Source of the DNA: Candidatus Omnitrophota bacterium
GTDB lineage: Bacteria > Omnitrophota > Gorgyraeia > Zapsychrales > Zapsychraceae
Assembly (NCBI GenBank): GCA_021108075.1
Contig: JAIORP010000096.1
Location: forward strand, 1-60,910
DNA length: 60,910 nt
Reading direction: 5' to 3'
Shown: positions 27,102 to 36,414 of the stretch, piece after piece
How the letters are laid out: each line of letters opens with the position of its first letter
Position numbering within the stretch: the first letter of the stretch is position 1
Notes under the pieces: model-generated
Told to the model about the DNA's origin: nothing
Database searches by the model: none
Seen by the model: only the letters and a program-made list of their open reading frames with translations
Made by a program: the position numbers and the translations under genes

Positions 27102-28490
27102 TCAGCGTTTTAGCCCATTTGCCTTATGTTCTTGTCCTCCGGATAAGATCATAGCAATGAGGGCCGGAATGATGGGGAAAATATGGAGGATAGAGCGCGA
27201 TAATGCTGTATCCGTCTTGAGCCAGATAAAATGCTGGGTCAGTGTATACCCCAGGGTGTAAATGACTGTATGTAAGGCAATGAATAGAAAAAGGATGAGC
27301 ATTTCAGGTGAAATATTTTTTCTTTTTAATTTAAGCAGGCAGATAAAGAAAATGGGCCAGACGGTGCTCCAGTTGTTGGTGCTGAAAAGATTGGTTAAGT
27401 ATTTTTGCGCGAGGACCGTAAGGCGTTGGAATAATTCAAGGGAGAAATTTATTTGTATGTGGTTGAGGTCAAAGTCGCCCTTGTCACTTCGGTCTGTGAT
27501 GCTGTTGAATACAATAAAATATTTATAACAATGATATATCGCGGCGATCCCCCAACTGATGAGGGTGAACGTGAAGAAGGATATGATTTTTTTCTTCAAA
27601 TTTTTTGTTTTACTGAGGATTAACATCACAAATAAAATTAACGCAAGTATAACGGCATACCCCGTCCCTTCCAGTTTAATGAAACTGACAAAACCTGCGA
27701 AAAGGCCTGCTAAGACGAGAAAAGATGTTTTTTGGAACTTGCTCCATAAACATAAAGAGGCTAAACAGGTGTAGATGTAGAAACACATCGTGAAGTCGCG
27801 GTAACATATTGTTGCGTGGTAAACGAAGAAGAATGAAGAGCAAAGTAATCCTGTCCCGATTAAGGCACTGTTTCTATCTGTTAATAACCGAAGAAAATAG
27901 TATTTAATAAACACGAAGGATAGAAACATAAGTGGAAAAATAATTTTTATGGATTGGCTATCCCACTCCCCCTGTGTAAAGGCCGCCCAGGATAGGATAA
28001 AAGGGATATGGCAGGGGTAGGTATAGTGCGGCATATTGGGTAAATAGGTCAATGATTTTTCATAGTAAAAAATTTTCGCATTGAAGGCGTGTGTCGCGAC
28101 CGCATCCCACGTCAGGACCGGGATGGTCATGCTAATAATGAAAATGCAAACGATGGTTGCGAAAAGGAACAGGAGCAAAATGATTGTGTGGATGTTTTTT
28201 GTCCCCGGTTTGAGGTCCTTATAGAGTGCCCCTTCGCACAATTTTTCTTTTGAATAAAGGCGTACGACGAGAAGAATTAAACTTAAGATCGATAAGGATA
28301 GATTGATAGATGTTGATGAAAAAGGGATTTGTAGAATCCCGAGAATAAGCATCCATTGCGTAATGACGCCTGTTCCAAGGGCAAAACTCAAAGCCAAAAG
28401 AATGGGGATGTTTAATAATTTATCTAATTTTAAGACGAACAATATAGATAATCCAAAGAAAATTGGGAGCAGTATTATTGCAATCATCAT
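27102..28490 (-). CDS. GT-C-like membrane glycosyltransferase, paralogue B
   Basis: 462 residues, polytopic. The hallmark loop reads PVLTWDAVATHAFNAKIFYY with NMPHYTYPCHIPFILSW; later motifs are ICYRDFTMCFY and SFIKLEGTGYA. More diverged than A and C. The start codon lies two bases after the stop of the upstream accessory gene (28492-29202), so it is coupled. Likely the same donor class as the other paralogues with a different acceptor or sugar; inference. Confidence 0.75.
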   Translation of the reverse strand: MMIAIILLPIFFGLSILFVLKLDKLLNIPILLALSFALGTGVITQWMLILGILQIPFSSTSINLSLSILSLILLVVRLYSKEKLCEGALYKDLKPGTKNIHTIILLLFLFATIVCIFIISMTIPVLTWDAVATHAFNAKIFYYEKSLTYLPNMPHYTYPCHIPFILSWAAFTQGEWDSQSIKIIFPLMFLSFVFIKYYFLRLLTDRNSALIGTGLLCSSFFFVYHATICYRDFTMCFYIYTCLASLCLWSKFQKTSFLVLAGLFAGFVSFIKLEGTGYAVILALILFVMLILSKTKNLKKKIISFFTFTLISWGIAAIYHCYKYFIVFNSITDRSDKGDFDLNHIQINFSLELFQRLTVLAQKYLTNLFSTNNWSTVWPIFFICLLKLKRKNISPEMLILFLFIALHTVIYTLGYTLTQHFIWLKTDTALSRSILHIFPIIPALIAMILSGGQEHKANGLKR

Positions 28491-28491
28491 A

Positions 28492-29202
28492 TTATGGCGC
28501 CGTTCTTATGGCTACGATATTATCTTTGTTAAAAGTGCCTGTGAGCTGATACCCTTCCGGAATCATTCTTTCCGGATCTGTTGTGCCTATTATGATATAG
28601 GCATTTATTTCTTCTTTGCGAACCTCGCGCATGTCAAGCGGATAGAGAAAATAAGCCAGTTGGCGATGTGCCGTCATCCATTGTGCCGATGAAAGATTTT
28701 TTTCTGAAAGGATGCCAACCGTTGATTCAGCAGGTAGCTGTTGGTGAACGAATTGACTAAACGAGTATTTATCCCCTAATACTTTCTGGTATTTTTGGCC
28801 TGTGTTCAGTCCGGCGTATTGATCTAAATGTTTTTTAGCCGTTAATGAAAGGTTCATTGTTTGGATAAGCATCAATATGCCGATTACAAAAAAGGCAACC
28901 TGCTTAAGAATGTCCGTTAACTCCATATCAGCGAAAAGATTATATTTTGAATGATGAACGAAATGCTTCGTGGATAAACAAAGAAAAACTAAAAAAATGG
29001 AAAATTGATAGATCAAATGAAAAACATTGATATCATTGAGTTTGCCTGCCGGACAAAGATTGTGGTTTCTTAAGGAAAGCGCGCGGTTGATCGAAAGAAT
29101 CAATTGAGAAAAGGAGGCGTCAAAAAAGACCGATAAAATAAAAAGAAATAGACCGGTGCCTATGATAAAGAAGAATAAGATTGCGATATTTTTATTGCGC
29201 AT
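28492..29202 (-). CDS. GT-C-associated membrane protein, paralogue B
   Basis: 236 residues, three membrane helices and a soluble C-terminal domain. The shared block reads WMTAHRQLAYFLYPLDMREV, then INAYIIIGTTDPERMIPEGY and a terminal strand. Diverged from A and C but with the same order and position directly upstream of its GT-C gene. An R1 repeat lies 100 bp upstream in matching orientation. Confidence 0.7.
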   Translation of the reverse strand: MRNKNIAILFFFIIGTGLFLFILSVFFDASFSQLILSINRALSLRNHNLCPAGKLNDINVFHLIYQFSIFLVFLCLSTKHFVHHSKYNLFADMELTDILKQVAFFVIGILMLIQTMNLSLTAKKHLDQYAGLNTGQKYQKVLGDKYSFSQFVHQQLPAESTVGILSEKNLSSAQWMTAHRQLAYFLYPLDMREVRKEEINAYIIIGTTDPERMIPEGYQLTGTFNKDNIVAIRTAP

Positions 29203-29302
29203 ATGATATAAATAAAAAAAATAAAATATTTAATATTAAGATAACATATAATATACCAAAATTGAAATATCCGTAAATTTTTTTATCAGGTAAAATATGA
29301 TT

Positions 29303-29384
29303 ATACCAATTCCATTAAATAATGACCAAAACCAATTCTGTTTTTCAGAATTAAGATAGAACAATTTATTAATGGATTTGGTAT
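29303..29384 (-). repeat. R1 foldback repeat, full length (82 bp)
   Basis: Plus-strand text begins ATACCAATTCCATTAAATAA and ends GGATTTGGTAT. It is in minus orientation, upstream of the minus-strand gene starting at 29202. Confidence 0.92.
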
Positions 29385-29805
29385 TACCTTTTATTAATAA
29401 AATACAGTAATATAAAAGCCAATGGTCATTCTATTTAGACTTGTTCACTTAATTTGACCTGTTGTGACTTTCTTTCCGGCAGCTGTTTATTTGTCAAGAA
29501 CCGATATTTAGTTCACAAAAGTTGAGTCCACTGCCGTTTATGGGGTATAACCGGCTATTTTCACGCTCTGACTCTGTATGTTTTTTCGTTTGGTCAATTT
29601 TTTTTCATCATATTTTTGTTTCGAAATCACTATATCACAGCGGGCGGTTACGACCGTCCATGGTTTGGATCCCCATCTCGTGAGGTTTTCAAACGATTTT
29701 TTCATGTTTTAAATATTTTTTTCATCTTTAAGCCCTATCTGGTATGATTGTTCTATCATTAAAAGTGGATCTACGGTAAAGGGCGATGTCATAACACGTA
29801 TAGTC
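29385..29805. other. Divergent intergenic region without recognised gene
   Basis: 421 bp between the minus-strand pair B and the plus-strand GT39 gene. No open frame with coding character was seen. It presumably holds the promoter of the GT39 gene, but no clear -35/-10 pair could be assigned. Confidence 0.4.
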
Positions 29806-31734
29806 GTGAATTCCCCTCTTGCCTTGACTTTGATAATTGGAAATTTTATGACCCTTCTGATAATTATCTGTCTATTTCAATTGTACCTATTTACGGGTGT
29901 TTTATTCAGAGAAGAACGAAGGAGTGTAAGACATCGATTTATATGCGCTATTTTGTTCTTAAGTTTTTTTTTGTGGTTCGGGACAGAACTCTTAAGTATT
30001 AGAAAACACTTAATGTTAAGCGGAGTATTTTTTTATTGGTTGACAATCAATGTCGTTTTATTTTTCGCGATCTGGTTCAATCGAGATAAAGCTGTTTTTC
30101 GGGGAGAAATACCAAAATTAAAATTTGTTGAATTTTGTCTGATCCTGGGAATTATTTTTTTCATCCTTATTTTAGCTTTTATCGCGTATACGGCCCCTCC
30201 GAACACGTATGATTCCATGACGTATCATATGAGCCGTGTTGCTCATTGGCAACAAAATCGCAGTGTGTATAATTTTGCGTCGCATGACATTAGACAGGAT
30301 ATATTTCCTCCATTCTGTGAATATTTCATATTACATATTCAAATCCTTTCTCAATCAGACCGGTATGCGAATTTTGTGCAATGGTTTTCGATGTTAGGTT
30401 GTCTTATTCTTTCTTCTCTGGTTGCCCAATTATTAGGATTATCCCGTTTAGGACAAATTATTAGTGGTTTTCTGAGTGTCACTATTCCTGTTGGTATTTT
30501 ACAAGCAACAAGTACCCAGAATGATTATGTCTTATCGTTTTATTTTTTATGCTTTGTCTACTTCATCTTACTCGCGCTGAAGAATTTTAAGTTTAAATTT
30601 TTAATATTAAGCGGGTTAAGTTTGGGATTGGCTTTTTTAACAAAAGCGACAGCGTATTTCTTTTGTGCCCCATTCTTGTTGTTCCTGTGCGTTAATGCAT
30701 ATAAAAAAAGAAAATTTCTTTGTTTATCTGACGCGGCCTTCATCTTGTTTTTTTCACTGATAGTTAATATCCCCTATTATTGCAGAACGTTATCGCTCTC
30801 TTTGGGGCTGTATATGGATTCTCAATCAGTGTATTCTTTGAAGAATGAAATGTCGCTGACATTATGGTTATCAAATTTTATACGCAATATCGTTTCTCAT
30901 TTCTTTATTGCCCATCGAAAAATAGATTATTTTATTTTAGACGTAGTCAGTGATATTCATAAATTTATACAAGTCCCTGTTTCTGACTCCAGAATAACAT
31001 ATTTAAACACTGTTTTTGCTCCGTCCGGATATTTGTTCCATGAGGATTACGCGGGAAATCTTTTTCACAGTCTCCTGTTTATTGCGGCAATTTTTATGAT
31101 TTTATTAAACTTGAAAAAATGGAATGGGAGGTGTTTAACATATTGTTTATCCGTCATTTTATCATTTTGCTTGTTTTGTTTTATTATGCAATGGTCTCCG
31201 TGGTCCACGCGTTATAGCTTGGTGTTTTTTATTTTATCTGCTCCTATCGTCGCTCATTTTTTAGTTCAACATGTCGATAAAAGAATAGCCGCGGTTATAT
31301 TATTTGGATTGTATCTTTCTTCTTCTTTCTGGGTCTTTAACAACATGACGAGAAGCCTCGTGCGGAAACAAAACATTTTAAATACAAGCCGTTTTGAACA
31401 ATATTTCTCTCCTTCTCCGGGATTTAGAAGGTCATATTATGATGTGTTTAAGGAAATACAATCCTGTGAGTGCAAAAGGATCGGATTGATTTCATACTAT
31501 GGTTTTTGGGAGTACCCTATTTGGGCCTTTATGCGTAAAATGTATTTTAACGATTTTGTGATTTATCATATCAAAGTTAGCAACCAGACAAAAAATTTAG
31601 AACAGAATGGTTTTGATCCCTGCTTAATCATAACGGACCAATCATTCAAGGATAAAGAAATCGAATACAACGGGTTTAACTATGTTTTGTGTAAAGAGGT
31701 TCCGTGTATTCATTTGTATAGAAAAGAGGATTAA
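29806..31734 (+). CDS. GT39-family-like membrane glycosyltransferase
   Basis: 642 residues, polytopic (about 12 helices) with a soluble C-terminal tail of ~130 residues. The first large loop has APPNTYDSMTYHMSRVAHW (Asp near the expected GT-C catalytic site) and SHDIRQDIFPPFCEYF. Later it has STQNDYVLSFYFL and LAFLTKATAYFF. This is the 'PNTYDSMTYHxxRVxHW' type of GT39 relative. Start GTG 29806 is the first in-frame start; ATG 29848 is an alternative; no good ribosome-binding site. The stop codon TAA lies inside the TTAA that borders an R3 element end. Opposite strand to its neighbours. Confidence 0.78.
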   Translation: MNSPLALTLIIGNFMTLLIIICLFQLYLFTGVLFREERRSVRHRFICAILFLSFFLWFGTELLSIRKHLMLSGVFFYWLTINVVLFFAIWFNRDKAVFRGEIPKLKFVEFCLILGIIFFILILAFIAYTAPPNTYDSMTYHMSRVAHWQQNRSVYNFASHDIRQDIFPPFCEYFILHIQILSQSDRYANFVQWFSMLGCLILSSLVAQLLGLSRLGQIISGFLSVTIPVGILQATSTQNDYVLSFYFLCFVYFILLALKNFKFKFLILSGLSLGLAFLTKATAYFFCAPFLLFLCVNAYKKRKFLCLSDAAFILFFSLIVNIPYYCRTLSLSLGLYMDSQSVYSLKNEMSLTLWLSNFIRNIVSHFFIAHRKIDYFILDVVSDIHKFIQVPVSDSRITYLNTVFAPSGYLFHEDYAGNLFHSLLFIAAIFMILLNLKKWNGRCLTYCLSVILSFCLFCFIMQWSPWSTRYSLVFFILSAPIVAHFLVQHVDKRIAAVILFGLYLSSSFWVFNNMTRSLVRKQNILNTSRFEQYFSPSPGFRRSYYDVFKEIQSCECKRIGLISYYGFWEYPIWAFMRKMYFNDFVIYHIKVSNQTKNLEQNGFDPCLIITDQSFKDKEIEYNGFNYVLCKEVPCIHLYRKED

Positions 31735-31757
31735 CCCGGAAAAAGCAATTGGGATTC
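31731..31757 (+). repeat. Single R3 end (TTAA-CCCGGAAAAAGC...)
   Basis: TTAA followed by CCCGGAAAAAGCAATTGGGA matches the terminal inverted repeat of the R3 element at 59615-59791. No opposite end was found nearby, so this is a solo end. It overlaps the GT39 stop codon. Confidence 0.55.
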
Positions 31758-31806
31758 TAGTAGTTATAACACGGATTTTTAGTCGCTGAGAATAAGGTGA
31801 GACATC

Positions 31807-33195
31807 TTATCGATGATATTCAAAAGGATTGGGATAAGTGATAAGGATTAAGAAGTAGATGTTGAGTGGGTAGAAGTGCAGAAGGAGGCGCGAGAGACCG
31901 GTTAATTTAGATGTTCCAGCAATCCAAATGAAGTTTTCAGTGAAAATGGCGACAAACATGTAAAGGAGAATAAAAGACAGTATGCCCATTAAGCATATGC
32001 ATATTTCTTTTCTTTTAAGTCTCTTCGGATAAAGGACAAATGCGACAGGTAAAAGGAACCAGGATAAGTGCCAGTTTGCCGTGTATAAGAAATCTTCTTT
32101 AAAACTGGAAATAACGTTTTTTAATAAATGAAGATTTGTCAAAGATAAGTTTAACTGTGCTTTCGAGTCTGTTTGGAGAGTTGCCCCGTTGTAATGTTTA
32201 TAAATATGAAAACCCAGTCCGATGATTAAAACAGGGATAATAAAAATAACCAATTGTTTTAATATTTTTTTTGGTTGGTTTGTTTTTTTGATAAAGTATA
32301 TGGCGAGAATGAGGAATAAATAAATAGCGATAAAAGCCGTTCCTTCCAGTTTTACAAAGGTCGCTAAACTGGCGAATAGAGATGCTAAGATTAAATCATG
32401 ATTTTTATCGAAGTGAGCCCATAGAATAAGAAAGATGATAGCTAGACAATTATAATATAACAAAAAGAAATCTCGATAGGATATGGTTGAATGTAATATA
32501 AACAAATTTGATGATAATAAAAGGGCTATTCCCGAAAGAGCGTAAGCGCGATTTGTGAATGTTTTAAGAAAATAATAGGAAATTAGTAAAAAAGACAGTA
32601 AGGCGCACGGGAATATGATCTTTACGAATTGATTATCCCACCTTCCCAGGCAAAAGCATATCCATGATTCAATAAGGGGAGTAAAGAGAGGATAGGTTTT
32701 GTGCGGGAGAAGATCTAATCGGGGGATTTGTTTTTCAAAATAAAACATTTTCGCCTTAAAAGCTACGGTCGCAAAAGCATCCCAAGAAGCGATGGGGATA
32801 TTAAGCGCTCTCCAAAATGAGAAATATAGATTAATAAGGATAAAAATAATAAGTGCTAACTGAAAAATTGATATTCCGGGAATTTTTTTATTCATTTTAT
32901 TCGGCAAAAGACTACGAAGCGGAGATCCTGCGCGGGCCTTGAGTTTTAACGCGATTAGAATTATTAGGTAGATAAGGAGACACGCTGAAAGGATGTTTGA
33001 AAAAGAAAAGGGGACCTGGAGCATATCCAGCACGAACATGAGGACCGAAAGGGCCCCCAACCCTAATCCATAAGCAAGTGAAGCTTCCAAAAAGAATGGA
33101 TATTTTTCATTTTTTAAAATCATTTTTAAAGACAGAAATCCTAAAATCCAGGGGATACTCAGGGCAAAGAAAAGTTTTAAAAGTTCAAAAAGCAT
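31807..33195 (-). CDS. GT-C-like membrane glycosyltransferase, paralogue C
   Basis: 462 residues, polytopic and very similar to paralogue A: PIASWDAFATVAFKAKMFYF, LLPHKTYPLFTPLIESW, ISYRDFFLLYYN, TFVKLEGTAFI, and the near-identical C-terminal LLHFYPL...PNPF ending. A probable recent duplication of the A pair. Overlaps its upstream accessory gene by 11 bp. Confidence 0.75.
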   Translation of the reverse strand: MLFELLKLFFALSIPWILGFLSLKMILKNEKYPFFLEASLAYGLGLGALSVLMFVLDMLQVPFSFSNILSACLLIYLIILIALKLKARAGSPLRSLLPNKMNKKIPGISIFQLALIIFILINLYFSFWRALNIPIASWDAFATVAFKAKMFYFEKQIPRLDLLPHKTYPLFTPLIESWICFCLGRWDNQFVKIIFPCALLSFLLISYYFLKTFTNRAYALSGIALLLSSNLFILHSTISYRDFFLLYYNCLAIIFLILWAHFDKNHDLILASLFASLATFVKLEGTAFIAIYLFLILAIYFIKKTNQPKKILKQLVIFIIPVLIIGLGFHIYKHYNGATLQTDSKAQLNLSLTNLHLLKNVISSFKEDFLYTANWHLSWFLLPVAFVLYPKRLKRKEICICLMGILSFILLYMFVAIFTENFIWIAGTSKLTGLSRLLLHFYPLNIYFLILITYPNPFEYHR

Positions 33196-33946
33196 TTTTA
33201 CCTTTTTTTTGAAGAAGGATGTAGTTGTTGTTTGAGTGCTTTAAAAGCATTTTATAGCCTTCAGGTATGTGGGCTAAGGGATCCTTTTTTTTATATAATA
33301 TAATAATGTCTTTAGGGGCCTGGTTGTCTAATCGTGTGGAAATAGTGGGGTAAAGATAGTAAGTCAAAATGCGGTGTCGGGACATTTCACTCCCGTTTTC
33401 ATTTGAATTGAAATTAACACCCGCGATGATTTCTCCTTGATGATGGCCTTGAAGAAGGCTTTTGCATTCTTGTGGAAAAGAATATAAATCTTGGAACATC
33501 ATTAAGTTTTTTTCCTGCGTGGATTTTCCGCTAAATAGTTTGTGTTCGCGAGCAAAGTAATGAAAGCGGGTTGTTTGCTGAAGAAAAATGAAGATCAATA
33601 AAGAGCTGATTGCCACACCTGTCAGACAATGTTTGAAGGTAAGCCCGGTTTTTAATAATTTTTTTATTAAAGGACATTTAAAAATTAATATAATTATTAT
33701 AAATGTGATAAAGCAGGAATGATGAAAGATGGTTAAATAATTTGTGTTTTTTAATGATAGAGTCCTGCATATATTCGGATGTTGGGAAAAATTTTTTATA
33801 CAAAATAACCGTAATTTTTGGAGGAAAGAGGTCTGGTTCATGTTTGAGTAAGTAAGAAGATATGTCGTTAAGGTAAGTAATAAAATGAATCCGGCACTCC
33901 ATAATAAGATGGAGATGTCTCTGTTATTGTTTTCATTTTTCGCCAT
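33185..33946 (-). CDS. GT-C-associated membrane protein, paralogue C
   Basis: About 253 residues from ATG 33946 (TTG 33958 also in frame). Three membrane helices, then the shared soluble block FQDLYSFPQECKSLLQGHH, HRILTYYLYPTISTRLD, KDIIILYKKKDPLAHIPEGY and NNYILLQKK. Closest to paralogue A. No R1 copy directly upstream, unlike A and B. Confidence 0.7.
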   Translation of the reverse strand: MAKNENNNRDISILLWSAGFILLLTLTTYLLTYSNMNQTSFLQKLRLFCIKNFSQHPNICRTLSLKNTNYLTIFHHSCFITFIIIILIFKCPLIKKLLKTGLTFKHCLTGVAISSLLIFIFLQQTTRFHYFAREHKLFSGKSTQEKNLMMFQDLYSFPQECKSLLQGHHQGEIIAGVNFNSNENGSEMSRHRILTYYLYPTISTRLDNQAPKDIIILYKKKDPLAHIPEGYKMLLKHSNNNYILLQKKGKNAF

Positions 33947-33958
33947 TAAATATTTCAA

Positions 33959-34431
33959 TTGTATTTATTTTATAAAAATAGATGAGTGATGCTGATATAG
34001 TTATAAACCAATGAAACAAACATTTCAAATATAAATTTTTTTGATGAAATATATATCAAGACCTATTTGATGATTATTCGACAGTCAAACAGTTTGAATG
34101 GTCATTGGGCCGGGAACGTAAAAGGCATTTGAGATGTTTTTTGAGATACGTTATACTGATGATAATCTTAGAACTTCTAAAAGGGGATAAAAATCACCTG
34201 TGAGTAAAGGCATGTTTCTTGGGGATCGGATGGACAGGGCAAGAAATGATCGACTTCAACGACTGTCCTGCTAACAGCTATTATTAGAGTAAGTACGACA
34301 TTCTTCAGGATTTTTATAGTTCCTCAGACGCGAAAAGATAAAAAAAAGAACGATTTACGGAATTATTAACCTGCTATGTCCGGTTTCTACACTAAATCGG
34401 ACAGTCGTATATTAAATGTTAGGAGAAAAAA
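33959..34431. other. Intergenic region before the cassette array
   Basis: 473 bp with no convincing gene. Near 34375-34415 TGTCCG ... CGGACA makes a hairpin, and ATGTTAGG follows just before the first cassette gene. This could be a degenerate recombination site, but neither a clear attI nor an integrase gene is present. Confidence 0.35.
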
Positions 34432-36168
34432 ATGAAAACAGGACTTACTTTTGAAGCGAAAGATAAACCGATAAAAGAAGTATTATATGCAAATTACAGG
34501 TTTAGAATTCCTCGATATCAAAGACCCTATGCATGGGAAGAAGACCAAGTGGCAGAATTCTGGAATGATCTTTTGACCACAGAAGAGCCATACTTTTTAG
34601 GCTCTTTAATTTTTAATCACGAGACACTAAAAAAGACAGGCTATATTGACATCATTGATGGGCAACAAAGATTACTCACCATTATAATTTTTTCTGCAGC
34701 ACTAAGAAATGTTGCCCGAAAAATAGACCCTGCATTTTCAGCATTAATTCAAAGAAAAAATATCGTCATTGAAGATTTAGAAGGATCTCAAAATCCAATT
34801 GTCGAACCAGGAGAATCAATAAAAGATTTTTTCGAGAAGTATATTTTTCCAGAAAACTCTTCTATTCAAAAAGCAACTCCAAAAACGAAAGAAGAAAAAA
34901 GGATCTGTGATAACTATAACTTTTTTCACGAAAAGCTAATGCTCGAAACTTCTCGTCACAGCAACAAGCAAGAGAAAGCTGATTGCTTAAAAGCGTTACG
35001 CACAAAAGTACAAGAATTAATTGTTATTCAAATTAAAATCGAAAGTGAAGAAGATGCTTATGAAATTTTCGAAACAACAAATGCAAGAGGCGTAGATCTT
35101 TCGGTTGCTGATCTATTAAAAAACCTAATTTTCAAAAAAATACCAGCAAAACCAGATAAAGATTTTGCTAAAGATGTATGGTATGAAATAACAAGCAATG
35201 TTCAAGCAACAAATTTTGAAGTTAAAAAATTTATTAGATATTATTGGCTTTCAAAATATGCGTTTATTTCGGAAAAGAAATTGTTTAGAGGGATTAAAAA
35301 GGAAATTACCAATTATAATGATTTTATTCAGGACTTGTGGGAGGCATCTGAAGCATTCAACAACCTGCTAGAAGGATCGGAAGAAGACTGGAAAGATTTT
35401 GTTAAGGATGGAGAAAAAGTATATAAATCTGTTTTTGCTATTAGATTAATGAGTGTTTCTCAATGTCATGTCTTTCTGATGAGCCTCTTAAGGAATAAGA
35501 GCAAAATTAAAACAAATCCTAATCGTGTTTTTAAAATCATAGAGAAGTTTACATTTTCATACTCTGCTATTTGCAAGCTTCCCGGCAATGCTGTTGAAAA
35601 AATTTATTCGAAATTTGCTCGCGAATTAGAAACTGTTGTTATGAAATCAAATGAAAAAAAAATTTCAGGTGAAGTTCAGGCAATTTTTGAAAAACTTATT
35701 AAAGAGTTAAAAGATCATGTTCCTTCTTATGAATTGTTCAAAGAAAAATTTTTTGAAGTTGCTTACAAAAATTCTGAAAAAAATCGGTGTTTAATAAAAT
35801 ATATTTTAGAACGCCTGAATGAAGCTCTTTGTGAAACTCAAGAATATGATATTAATTTTAGCAAAGTTAATCTTGAACACATCCTCCCTCAAAAACCCAG
35901 CAAGGATTGGGGTCTAAAAAAAGATAAAATTAAATCCTATGTTAATAAATTAGGAAATTTGACAATTATTGATAAAAAAATAAATTCAAAAGCTCAAAAT
36001 AAACTTGTAAAAGATAAGTTTGAATTTCTAGAAAAATCTGTATTACCAATAAATCAAAAATTAGTAGAAGAACTAAAAAGCAATAACTTTAAGTGGGGCG
36101 AAGAAGAAATAAATAAACGGCAGGATCTACTAGCAAAAATTTCATACGAACAAATTTGGAAAATTTAA
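34432..36168 (+). CDS. GmrSD-like DUF262/DUF1524 nuclease (type IV restriction-like)
   Basis: 578 residues. The N-terminal DUF262 domain shows FRIPRYQRPYAWEEDQVAEF, YFLGSLIF and IIDGQQRLLTI, the ParB-like nucleotide-handling motifs of GmrS. The C-terminal DUF1524 HNH-like nuclease shows VNLEHILPQKPS and KLGNLTIIDKKINSKAQNK. Single-chain GmrSD proteins restrict DNA with modified bases. Strongly AT-rich codon use compared with neighbouring genes and an attC-like site at its 3' end point to a transferred cassette. TTAGGAG precedes ATG 34432. Confidence 0.88.
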   Translation: MKTGLTFEAKDKPIKEVLYANYRFRIPRYQRPYAWEEDQVAEFWNDLLTTEEPYFLGSLIFNHETLKKTGYIDIIDGQQRLLTIIIFSAALRNVARKIDPAFSALIQRKNIVIEDLEGSQNPIVEPGESIKDFFEKYIFPENSSIQKATPKTKEEKRICDNYNFFHEKLMLETSRHSNKQEKADCLKALRTKVQELIVIQIKIESEEDAYEIFETTNARGVDLSVADLLKNLIFKKIPAKPDKDFAKDVWYEITSNVQATNFEVKKFIRYYWLSKYAFISEKKLFRGIKKEITNYNDFIQDLWEASEAFNNLLEGSEEDWKDFVKDGEKVYKSVFAIRLMSVSQCHVFLMSLLRNKSKIKTNPNRVFKIIEKFTFSYSAICKLPGNAVEKIYSKFARELETVVMKSNEKKISGEVQAIFEKLIKELKDHVPSYELFKEKFFEVAYKNSEKNRCLIKYILERLNEALCETQEYDINFSKVNLEHILPQKPSKDWGLKKDKIKSYVNKLGNLTIIDKKINSKAQNKLVKDKFEFLEKSVLPINQKLVEELKSNNFKWGEEEINKRQDLLAKISYEQIWKI

Positions 36169-36171
36169 ACT

Positions 36172-36251
36172 CCTAACAAATCGCTTCACGCTGACTGCTA
36201 CCCGCGGTGCTTCGCACAGCGTGCACCAGCAGGTGAGCTCAGTCGTGATGT
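36172..36251 (+). repeat. attC-like site 1
   Basis: CCTAACAAATCGCT ... GCTGACTG on the left and GGTGAGCTCAGTCGTGATG on the right fit the R''-L''...L'-R' layout of integron attC sites. The right core is slightly changed (GTGATGT). The middle CCGCGGTGCTTCGCAC folds on itself. It directly follows the GmrSD gene. Confidence 0.65.
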
Positions 36252-36294
36252 GAATAAAATTTAAAATCATAAAACTTAAATTAAAAAGGGAATC

Positions 36295-36414
36295 ATGGGA
36301 ATATTTGATTGGCTATTGGGAAGTAAAAAGAAAACTCTGAAGATGGCTTCAGATGCTGTTGATTTTGTTAAGATGGGTTTATTATTTTATCTGTTAATCG
36401 ATAATGGAAAATAA
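36295..36414 (+). CDS. Small ORF in cassette 2, 39 aa
   Basis: ATG 36295 follows AAAAAGGG. The product starts MGIFDWLLGSKKK and ends LLFYLLIDNGK. Its last 11 bases overlap the RhuM start, suggesting coupling. Function unknown. Confidence 0.4.
   Translation: MGIFDWLLGSKKKTLKMASDAVDFVKMGLLFYLLIDNGK

Noticed and set aside
34370..34431. Possible attI or attC site before the first cassette gene
   Set aside because: Only a short hairpin and a single GTTAGG; no matching left core and no integrase.
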